From the NCBI GenBank assembly GCA_947595555.1, contig CANQES010000002.1, forward strand, positions 1-34,652: DNA of 34,652 nt, read 5' to 3'. Under the pieces are notes generated by a model. The model was not told where the DNA came from, made no database searches, and saw only the letters and a list, made by a program, of their open reading frames with translations. The position numbers and the translations under genes are program-made. The first letter of the stretch is position 1, and every line of letters starts with the position of its first letter. The DNA is from an uncultured Clostridia bacterium. GTDB lineage: Bacteria; Bacillota; Clostridia; TANB77; CAG-508. This document shows, piece after piece, positions 27,081-34,012 of this stretch.

Positions 27081-27107
27081 GGGGCTCTATAAGAGCCCCT
27101 CTTTTTT
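27081..27107 (+). terminator. Intrinsic terminator of the plus-strand RNA unit
   Basis: GGGGCTCT-ATA-AGAGCCCC stem followed by TCTTTTTT. The run of T is on the plus strand, so it ends the RNA rather than the convergent kinase gene, whose recoded stop codon is at 27106-27108. Confidence 0.85.
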
Positions 27108-28543
27108 ATTGATTTTGTTGTTTTGTTGGAATTCTTATTACTACTTCTGTACCTTGTCCAACTACACTTTTTATATCTATACTTCCGCCATTTTTATCTA
27201 ATATTTCTTTAGCAATTGAAAGACCGTAAGCCTGTTCCTCCCATTTCTCTAGTACGGGCCTTATCAACTCTATAAAATCTTTCAAAAATTCTATTTAAGT
27301 CTTCTTCTGGAATACCAATTCCATTATCAAAAACTTTAATATATGCATCATTATACACAAAGCCAACATATATTTTTATTTCTCCACCATCTTTTGTATA
27401 TTTTATACTATTTGTTAAGATGTTTAGTACCACCCTTTCAATGTCATATTTATCTGCATATACTGGAGGTACATCAGCCGTTACAAAGCAATTTACAGTA
27501 TGATTTTTCTTTTTTATTTCTATTGCCAATTTATCTTGACATTTTTTAACTAAATCACCTAAGTCAAAAGTTTCTTTTTGAGTAAATTTGTTATTATTAT
27601 CATAGCGTGACAATGTTAATAAATCAGTAACTAATTTTGCCATCCTTCTTGCCTCTGTAGCAATAACATTTAAGAATTTATCTTGTGTTTCTTTATCATA
27701 TTCTCCTTCTAATAATGTATCTGCATATCCCATAATAGATGTAATTGGTGTTTTTAATTCATGTGATACATCTGCAACAAATTCTTTTCTCATATTATCT
27801 AATTTGACATGTTCTGTAATGTCTTGAATTACAGCAATTACACCATCTGGTCTATCTGTTTCATTTTTAAATGGCGCAAAAAATACTTTCATATAGTTGT
27901 CTTCTACCTGAATTCTTTGCTCTGTTGAAGTCCAATTTTCTAAATAAATTATTTTTTCCATGTTAATATCTAAATTAAATTTTTTAAAAATATCCTCAAA
28001 AGTGTTATCTTCTGGTCTAATACTTAGGAATTTTTTAGCTGCTGGATTTATTAAAATAATGTCACCTTTCATATTAAAAGCAATAATTCCATCTGTCATA
28101 TGAAGTAAAATAGTTTCTATCTGATTTTTTTGTGTTGATACTTCACTCAATTTTTCTTTTAATTCTGTAGTCATCATTCCTAAAACATTTTCTAACTTCT
28201 GTGTTTCATTGCCTTTTTTGGTTTTTATAATCCTCTTGTCATTTTTTCCATCTTCAGCTATTTTTTCTGCACTCTTAATTAATTTGTTAATCGGATAAAT
28301 TAGATATTTTGAAAGATACACAGCTATCAGTATTCCAATAATTCCAAATAAAACTCCAGTTATTGATATTACTTCTATAACTTTGTTTTGTAATTCTTGT
28401 ATATTTACTGCCTGTCCAGATTGCAAATGTTCATTGAGAACACTTAGTAAATTTAAAAAATAAATTCCAAGTCCACTTATTATGATTATTCCAATAATAA
28501 AGAACATTAAAATGATTTTATTAAATTGTATATTTTTGCGCAT
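27106..28543 (-). CDS. Sensor histidine kinase (PhoR/WalK-like), +1 recoding at CGG codon 440
   Basis: Membrane sensor kinase of about 478 residues. Two N-terminal membrane segments (residues about 10-30 and 50-75) are followed by HAMP (about 75-125) and PAS (about 140-240, GIIAFNMKGDIILINPAA). HisKA has the phosphorylated His in DVSHELKTP near residue 260. HATPase_c includes NILTNSIKYT (N box) and VFDNGIGIPEEDLNRIFERFY. Zero frame breaks inside the last ATP-binding motif at CGG (27224-27226). Skipping C restores GGTGLGLSIAKEILDKNGG, then GQGTEVVIRIP and TAA at 27106. It is the last gene of the cell-wall cluster, 10 bp after murG; no response regulator is in the window. It probably senses envelope status (inference). 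Confidence 0.9.
27223..27226 (-). other. +1 recoding site in the histidine kinase (TTA-CGGT-CTT)
   Basis: In-frame CGG (27224-27226) followed by T. Skipping C reads GGT and restores GTGLGLS, where this glycine is near-invariant in the G2 box of histidine-kinase ATPase domains. Zero frame instead gives GLRSFNC and stops, losing about 39 residues including the end of the fold. Confidence 0.88.
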
Positions 28544-28553
28544 TTGCTTACTC

Positions 28554-29669
28554 CTATTTTAATAATTTTTTAATTTCTTCATAGATTTTATCGCCCGCTT
28601 CTTCTGTTGCAACTTTTCTAGCGTTTTTTCCCATTTCATACATTTTAGTTTTATCTTGAATTATCTCTTCTATATTTTTGTCCAATCTTTCTCCTGTTAA
28701 ATCCTCGTTTACTATAATCTTTGCTGCATGTATGTTTTCTAACACTTTTGCATTATAGAACTGATGATTATGACTAACATTAGGAAGTGGTACCAAAATA
28801 GATGGTTTTCCTATGTTAGAAATTTCTGTCACAGTCATTGCTCCACTTCTTCCAACAATTACATCTGCAACATTCATTGCTTCCTCCATATTATAAATAT
28901 ATGGTACAATTTTCACATCTTTAATATTATTTATATTAATATTATTTTTCTCTAACTCTTCTTTTATCACATCATATTGTTTTGGACCAGTCGCCCACAT
29001 TATTTGATAATTTTTATTCATTTTGTTTTTTATAATGTCTATAATAGCTTCATTTATCTTTTGCGCTCCTTGACTTCCTCCAGAAACTAGAACAATAGGC
29101 ATATCTCCACTTAATTTCAATCCCATTAAAATATTATTTTTTTCATTATTCCCATATTCTCGTCTTTTTATTTTTACAGGAGTACCAGTACAAACTATTT
29201 TTTTTGCTTTTTTAATTCTTTGAATAGCATCTTTAAATGAAACTAAAATTACGTCTGTATTTTTTGCCAACATTTTTACTGCTCTTCCTGGAAAGCTATT
29301 ACTTTCATGTATCATCGTAGGTATATCTAATTTATGTGCGGCCGTAATTGTAGCCCCACAAATATATCCACCTGTTCCAATGACTATGTCTGGTTTAAAT
29401 TTGCTTATAATTTCTTTTGCTTCTTTAAAACCTTTCCATGTCAAATACATTTTTTTTAGATTTTCTATTGATATTTTTTTACTTAATCCATATGCATTAA
29501 TAGTTTTTAATTCATATCCAGCTCTTGGAACTAAATCATTTTCTAATCCTCTTTCAGTACCTATAAAAATAACTTTAGAATTTTTGTCTTCTTTCATTAT
29601 TTTATTGGCAATTGCTATTCCTGGATTAATATGACCAGCTGTGCCAGCTGCCGCAATAACAACTTTCAT
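28554..29669 (-). CDS. murG: UDP-GlcNAc:lipid I N-acetylglucosaminyltransferase MurG
   Basis: Converts lipid I to lipid II on the inner face of the membrane. 371 residues, the normal length. GTAGHINPGIAIA at residues 8-20 is the glycine-rich lipid I-binding loop. GTGGYICG near 95, HESNSFPG near 121, VSGGSQGAQ near 190 and GRSGAMTVTEI near 268 (UDP-GlcNAc site) are all present. It is separated from ftsW by a 157-bp gap filled by a large inverted repeat, and followed closely by the sensor kinase. In the usual dcw order murD would precede ftsW; it is absent here. Confidence 0.96.
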   Translation of the reverse strand: MKVVIAAAGTAGHINPGIAIANKIMKEDKNSKVIFIGTERGLENDLVPRAGYELKTINAYGLSKKISIENLKKMYLTWKGFKEAKEIISKFKPDIVIGTGGYICGATITAAHKLDIPTMIHESNSFPGRAVKMLAKNTDVILVSFKDAIQRIKKAKKIVCTGTPVKIKRREYGNNEKNNILMGLKLSGDMPIVLVSGGSQGAQKINEAIIDIIKNKMNKNYQIMWATGPKQYDVIKEELEKNNININNIKDVKIVPYIYNMEEAMNVADVIVGRSGAMTVTEISNIGKPSILVPLPNVSHNHQFYNAKVLENIHAAKIIVNEDLTGERLDKNIEEIIQDKTKMYEMGKNARKVATEEAGDKIYEEIKKLLK

Positions 29670-29683
29670 AACTTTCTCCTTAT

Positions 29684-29824
29684 GAGAATTGAGGAAGCGA
29701 GTGAGGAATTGGGGACGGCCCCATAATCCTTATTATTAAATTTTATAAAAAAATTATAATTGAATTATTTAAAAAATAAGGATTATGGGGCGTCCCCAAT
29801 TCCTCACTCGCTTCCTCAATTCTC
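29684..29824. repeat. Large inverted repeat built from two GC-cored palindromes (copies 3 and 4)
   Basis: Two arms of about 50 bp (29684-29733 and 29775-29824) face each other across 41 bp of AT-rich DNA. Each arm contains the palindrome seen at 3865 and 18808, extended by GAATTGAGGAAGCGAGTGAGG. The right arm has lost one C in its core (GGGGCGTCCCC against GGGGCCGTCCCC). It ends three bases from the recoded ftsW stop. The BIME-like pairing suggests a mobile or REP-like repeat. Confidence 0.85.
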
Positions 29825-29826
29825 TA

Positions 29827-30965
29827 TCATGATTTTACGCTTGCTCTTGATATATTTAATAAAACTCCCATTCCACACAGTAACAGGAATAATGCTGTTC
29901 CACCGGTAGCTAAAGAATGGTAATGGCATTCCTGTTGCAGGCATAGAAGATGTTACAACAGCAACATTGATTATAACTTGGATTCCAACTAATGCTGTTA
30001 TTCCTATAGCTACTAGGCTTCCAAACATATCTGGTGCTCTCATTGCAATCAAAATTCCTCTCCAAATAAAAATTGCAAATAATATTAGAACTAGTGCACA
30101 TCCTACAAATCCTAATTCTTCTCCTAATATAGAGAAAATAAAGTCGTTGTGTGGTTCTGGTATGTATAAATATTTTTGTTTACTATCTCCAAGTCCGGCG
30201 CCAAATAGTCCTCCGTGAACCTATGGCATATAAACTTTGAATTACTTGCCAACCTGTATCTGTAGGATCTTGCCATGGGTCTAAAAATGTAACAACTCTT
30301 TGTAATCTATATGGTGAAAATAGAATTAAAGCGATTATACCAGGTATTCCAACAGCTCCTCCTGTAACCAAAAAGTGCCAAAATTTACAGCCTGCCATAA
30401 TCATCATGATAGAACAAATTCCAATTATAACAACAGAAGCACTAAAATGTGGCTCTATAATTAGTAAGCCAATAATTGGAACTACCATGCATATATGCTT
30501 AATAAAACCTTTTCCATATAAGGGTAATTCATCTCTATTTTTTACTAAAATTCCTGCATAGAATATAATCATTAATAATTTTACTAACTCTGATGGTTGG
30601 AATGATAATGTCTCTGTGACATAAATCCATCTTTTTGCACCATTTACGGTCTTTCCTGCAACTAATACAAGAGCTAATAAAATAAATGCTACTACCCATG
30701 CATGTTTATAAAATTTTTGATAAAATCTATAATCTATTTTAGAAATAAATAGCATTGCTGCTACTCCTAAAATAGCAAATAAAAGTTGTTTTGAAAAATA
30801 AGAATAACTATCTCCACTTTCTGCTAATGCAGAAGGTGAACTCGCTGATAATACCATAACAAGCCCTACTGAAAGCAATAACAATATGGTAATTAGCAAA
30901 GTAAAATCAATTGGATTATTTATAAAACTTGAGAAACTTTTCTCTTTTCTTTTCTTCTTTGCCAT
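29827..30965 (-). CDS. ftsW: Peptidoglycan glycosyltransferase FtsW (SEDS family), two +1 recoding sites
   Basis: Septal lipid II polymerase of the SEDS family. Zero frame breaks after residue 250; recoding at CGG 30213-30215 joins YAIGS to GGLFGAGLGDSKQKY. A second shift at CGG 29903-29905 joins LPFFSY to GGTALFLLLCGMG and reaches TGA at 29827. The full product has 378 residues, about ten membrane segments, and family motifs intact on both sides (GAKRW, PSELVKLL, the SEDS loop, PEPHNDFIFSILGEELG). Subtracting one base at each of the two sites makes the length divisible by three. The gene sits between mraY and murG. Two independent breaks that both restore invariant glycines argue against a decayed gene. 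Confidence 0.93.
29902..29905 (-). other. +1 recoding site 2 in ftsW (TAC-CGGT-GGA)
   Basis: In-frame CGG (29903-29905, using the frame entered after site 1) followed by T. Skipping C reads GGT then GGA, giving FFSYGGTALF, the conserved FtsW/RodA PF(I/F)SYGG motif. Confidence 0.9.
30212..30215 (-). other. +1 recoding site 1 in ftsW (TCA-CGGA-GGA)
   Basis: In-frame CGG (30213-30215) followed by A. Skipping C reads GGA, restoring AIGSGGLFGAGLGDS, the conserved SEDS periplasmic-loop motif. Zero frame gives SRRTIWRRTWR and stops. Confidence 0.9.
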
Positions 30966-30988
30966 GAATTATCTTCCTTTCTTACTTT

Positions 30989-31969
30989 CTAAATTATCAT
31001 TAATCCAAAAACACTTAAAATTAAAGTAATTAAACTAAATACAATAACTACTTTACTTTCTTTCCAACCTAATAATTCAAAATGATGATGTAATGGTGCC
31101 ATTTTGAAAAATCTTTTTCCCGTTTTTTTAAAATAAACTACTTGTATCATAACAGAAATGGTTTCTAATACAGGAATTAGAGCTATGATAATTAATAATA
31201 ATGGCATCTTTAAATATAATGCAATTGCTGAAATAACTCCACCTAATAATAACGAACCCGTATCACCCATAAATACTTTGGCTGGATGTAAATTAAACAT
31301 TAAAAATCCTAACACGCTACCAATTACTATGCTTCCAAATACAGATACTTCCTCTATACCAGACATTGCTCCAATAACTGTTAAACATGTAATAATAATA
31401 GCTGATATACTAGAAGATAAACCATCTATTCCATCAGTTAAATTAATAGCATTCGTTGTTCCTAATATAACCATTATAGAAAATGGAATATATAAAAGAA
31501 TTGGCATATTAATATAAGTTTTTAAAAAAGGAATATAAGTATCTGTTCCTATATGTAATCCCTGTACTAAATAAATAACATAGATTACAGATACAATTAA
31601 TAGCCCTAGCATTTTATAAGTTGGCTTTAACCCTTTTGTATTTTTCAAAACTAATTTTGTAAAATCATCAATAAACCCTATTGCTCCAAATCCAATTGTA
31701 AAAACTAGCATAGGTATTAATCTATTTGCCGTTTCCCTTTGCCCTTGTGCAGTTAGAAAAATATATGTTCCAGTTACTATAATTATCATAGTAACTATCA
31801 TAATAATTCCACCCATTGTAGGTGTTCCCTGTTTTTTGAGATGCGACTGTGGTCCATCGTCTCTTTCTATTTGTCCTACTTTTAACTTTTTCAATATTGG
31901 TATAATAATGAAACCTGCGATAATAGATGCTATAAACGCAATGATTAACATACTCGTTTCTACTTTCAT
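30989..31969 (-). CDS. mraY: Phospho-N-acetylmuramoyl-pentapeptide transferase MraY
   Basis: Makes lipid I from UDP-MurNAc-pentapeptide and undecaprenyl phosphate; polytopic membrane enzyme. 326 residues with about ten hydrophobic segments. DDGPQSHLKKQGTPTMGG near residue 37, FIDDFTKL near residue 100 (catalytic aspartates), NAINLTDGIDGL near 175, and the family MAPLHHHFELLGWKE near residue 288 are present. It begins 29 bp after murE and ends 23 bp before ftsW. murF, which normally precedes mraY, is not in this cluster. Confidence 0.97.
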   Translation of the reverse strand: MKVETSMLIIAFIASIIAGFIIIPILKKLKVGQIERDDGPQSHLKKQGTPTMGGIIMIVTMIIIVTGTYIFLTAQGQRETANRLIPMLVFTIGFGAIGFIDDFTKLVLKNTKGLKPTYKMLGLLIVSVIYVIYLVQGLHIGTDTYIPFLKTYINMPILLYIPFSIMVILGTTNAINLTDGIDGLSSSISAIIITCLTVIGAMSGIEEVSVFGSIVIGSVLGFLMFNLHPAKVFMGDTGSLLLGGVISAIALYLKMPLLLIIIALIPVLETISVMIQVVYFKKTGKRFFKMAPLHHHFELLGWKESKVVIVFSLITLILSVFGLMII

Positions 31970-31998
31970 CTTACCAAACCTTTCTACCTTTGTAATAA

Positions 31999-33468
31999 TT
32001 AACCTTCATTTATTATGTCATTTACTATAATTCTCTCATCATAAGGATATTTTACTCCATTAATGTCCTGATAAGGCTCATGACCTTTACCAGCTAAAAC
32101 AATTATATCGCGTTTTGTTGCCATTTTGATAGCTTCCTTAATTGCTTCTGTTCTATCTACTATTACTTTATATTTTCCCTTTGTTTTCTTCATTCCTTCT
32201 TCAATTTGAGCAACAATTTTTTCTGGGTCTTCTGTTCTTGGATTATCAGAAGTAATAAAAGTAAAATCTGCTATTCTTCCTGATATTTCTCCCATAATTG
32301 GTCTTTTACCACTATCTCTATCTCCACCACAACCAAAAACACAAATAACTTTTCCTCTTGTATAGCTTTTTACAGCTTGTAAAATATTTTGCAAACTCTC
32401 TGGTGAATGTGCATAATCTATCATAATTGGTAATTCTTTTTTATTATCCACTAGTTCTGACCTGCCTGGCACTCTTACTTCCATTAATGCTTCTTTTACA
32501 GTTTCTGGAGAAATTCCAAGTTTTTGTGCTACACAAATAGCAGCTAATGAATTATATACACTAAATCTACCTGGTATTCCTGTTTTTACTCTTTCATTTT
32601 TGTCTGTTATTTTTACTTTAAAATCAACATAAGAATTTGTAATAGTAATATCCTTTGCTAAAACATTAGCATAATTATCAATTCCATAGGTAGTTATATT
32701 ACTATCTGGAAATAATTGAGGAATTTTCGCTCCATGTAAGTCATCTACATTTACTATTCCTGTTTTACACATGTCAAATAATTTTAATTTTGAATGAAAA
32801 TAATCATCCATATCTGGATGTTCTTTTGGACTTATATGATCTTCTGAAAAATTTGTAAATAATACAATATCAAATTCACATCCATCTACCCTGTGTAGTT
32901 TTAGGCTTTGTGAAGATACTTCCATTACAACTACTTCCACTCCTGATTCAACCATTTGTGCAAAATCTCTTTGTAATTCCAAACTTTCTGGTGTAGTTCT
33001 ATCACTATCTTTTATTTTCTTTCCATTACAATAAGTTGCAATTGTGCCTATTAATCCGACTTTTTTGCCCGCTTTTTCAAGTATGTCTTTAATCATAAAA
33101 GTTGTTGTTGTTTTTCCTTTAGTTCCTGTTACCCCAATTAACTTGAATTTTTTAGATGGATTTCCGTAAAAATTAGAAGAGCAAATAGCTAATGCTTCTC
33201 TTGTGTTTTTTGACATTACAATTGTAATTCCTTCTGGTATTGCTAAGGATGTCAAGTCACAGCCTTCTTCTATCATCACAGCTGTTGCTCCATTTTCAAT
33301 AGCCAAATTTACATACTGATGTCCATCAGTTGAAAAACCTTTGATAGCTATAAATAAAAATTCTTTTTTTATGTTTTTTGAATTGCTCTCAATTCCTTTT
33401 ATATCTATATCTATATTACCTTTTACTTTTAGCCCTTCTAAACCAATTAACATTTCCTTTAATTTCAT
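31999..33468 (-). CDS. murE: UDP-MurNAc-tripeptide synthetase MurE (diaminopimelate-adding type)
   Basis: ATP-dependent ligase adding the third amino acid to the peptidoglycan stem peptide. 489 residues, standard length. The N-terminal UDP-binding domain covers about residues 1-95. GVTGTKGKTTTTFMI is the P-loop near residue 112, and VMEVSSQSLKLHRV lies near residue 180. The C-terminal domain contains FGCGGDRDSGKRPIMG and TSDNPRTEDP near residue 405; DNPR is the signature for meso-diaminopimelate, so the wall is predicted to be of DAP type. It heads the murE-mraY-ftsW-murG-kinase cluster and has a promoter at 33510-33538. No in-frame CGG. Confidence 0.96.
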   Translation of the reverse strand: MKLKEMLIGLEGLKVKGNIDIDIKGIESNSKNIKKEFLFIAIKGFSTDGHQYVNLAIENGATAVMIEEGCDLTSLAIPEGITIVMSKNTREALAICSSNFYGNPSKKFKLIGVTGTKGKTTTTFMIKDILEKAGKKVGLIGTIATYCNGKKIKDSDRTTPESLELQRDFAQMVESGVEVVVMEVSSQSLKLHRVDGCEFDIVLFTNFSEDHISPKEHPDMDDYFHSKLKLFDMCKTGIVNVDDLHGAKIPQLFPDSNITTYGIDNYANVLAKDITITNSYVDFKVKITDKNERVKTGIPGRFSVYNSLAAICVAQKLGISPETVKEALMEVRVPGRSELVDNKKELPIMIDYAHSPESLQNILQAVKSYTRGKVICVFGCGGDRDSGKRPIMGEISGRIADFTFITSDNPRTEDPEKIVAQIEEGMKKTKGKYKVIVDRTEAIKEAIKMATKRDIIVLAGKGHEPYQDINGVKYPYDERIIVNDIINEG

Positions 33469-33509
33469 TTTTACTTACATCCCTTCTCATACTCATTTTA
33501 TTTTGTTAC

Positions 33510-33538
33510 ATTATATAACGAATTTATTATTTTGTATA
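33510..33538 (-). promoter_or_regulatory. Promoter of the cell-wall cluster
   Basis: TATACA (33533-33538), 17-bp spacer, perfect TATAAT (33510-33515), minus strand, 42 bp before murE. The -35 matches only four of six positions. Confidence 0.55.
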
Positions 33539-33553
33539 GTTTTTTTAGAAAAA

Positions 33554-33582
33554 AATCTCCTAATATATCTTATTAGGAGATT
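33554..33582. terminator. Terminator after pyrI
   Basis: AATCTCCTAATA / TATTAGGAGATT perfect 12-bp stem with a five-base loop. On the minus strand TTTTTCT follows, so it ends the pyrBI transcript before the murE promoter. A T-run on the plus side makes it bidirectional. Confidence 0.85.
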
Positions 33583-33595
33583 AATTTTTTATTAC

Positions 33596-34012
33596 CTATT
33601 TTAAACTCATTTCGCAGTATTGACAGCGATAAATTTGTTTTTCTTTGTCCGTCAAAATAAATACTTGATCTAATTCTTTTTCATTTGAAGTAATACATCT
33701 TGGATTTTGGCATTTTGCAATATTCACAATTTTTTCTGGTAAATTTACTTTGTATTTATTTATTAATTTATCATCTTTTACAATGTTAATAGTTGCATTC
33801 GGTTCAATAAAACCAATTACGTCCATATTAATTTTTATATCTTTATCAATTTTTATTATATCCTTTCTTCCCATTTTTTTGCTTTTTGCATTTGTAATGA
33901 TGGCAACAGAACAATCTAAGTCTTTTAATTTTAGTGCTTCATATATTTGCATTCCTTTTTTTGCACCAATATGGTCAATTACAATTCCATTTTTTATACT
34001 ATCTATATTCAT
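33596..34012 (-). CDS. pyrI: Aspartate carbamoyltransferase regulatory subunit
   Basis: Regulatory chain of class B aspartate transcarbamoylase, which binds nucleotide effectors and assembles with PyrB. 138 residues. The N-terminal allosteric domain begins MNIDSIKNGIVIDHI. The C-terminal zinc domain has four cysteines in CQNPRC and CQYC (near residues 104-134), the family pattern for the contact with the catalytic chain. The ATG overlaps the pyrB stop by one base (TAATG). A strong terminator follows. Confidence 0.95.
   Translation of the reverse strand: MNIDSIKNGIVIDHIGAKKGMQIYEALKLKDLDCSVAIITNAKSKKMGRKDIIKIDKDIKINMDVIGFIEPNATINIVKDDKLINKYKVNLPEKIVNIAKCQNPRCITSNEKELDQVFILTDKEKQIYRCQYCEMSLK

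Noticed and set aside
27061..27107. GGGGCTCT hairpin as the terminator of the histidine kinase gene.
   Set aside because: The T-run is on the plus strand; on the minus strand the stem is followed by AGAAAAC, so it serves the plus-strand RNA unit instead.
26410..27107. tRNA, tmRNA, RNase P RNA or CRISPR array in the gene-free stretch.
   Set aside because: No tRNA arms with GGTTCGA-type loop, no CCA end, no repeated spacer structure and no recognisable RNase P core were found.
5592..30215. Frame breaks as ordinary sequencing indels or pseudogenes.
   Set aside because: Random errors would include deletions, other bases and homopolymer sites in all phases. All six here are one extra C exactly before an in-phase GGA/GGT codon, and all remaining gene sequence is intact. 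Not fully excluded: a systematic basecalling or assembly artefact must be tested with reads.
5592..30215. CGG reassigned to another amino acid (Trp or Gln, as reported in some bacteria).
   Set aside because: Reading CGG as any single amino acid leaves the frame unchanged, so the downstream protein would still be nonsense; only a +1 advance restores homology.
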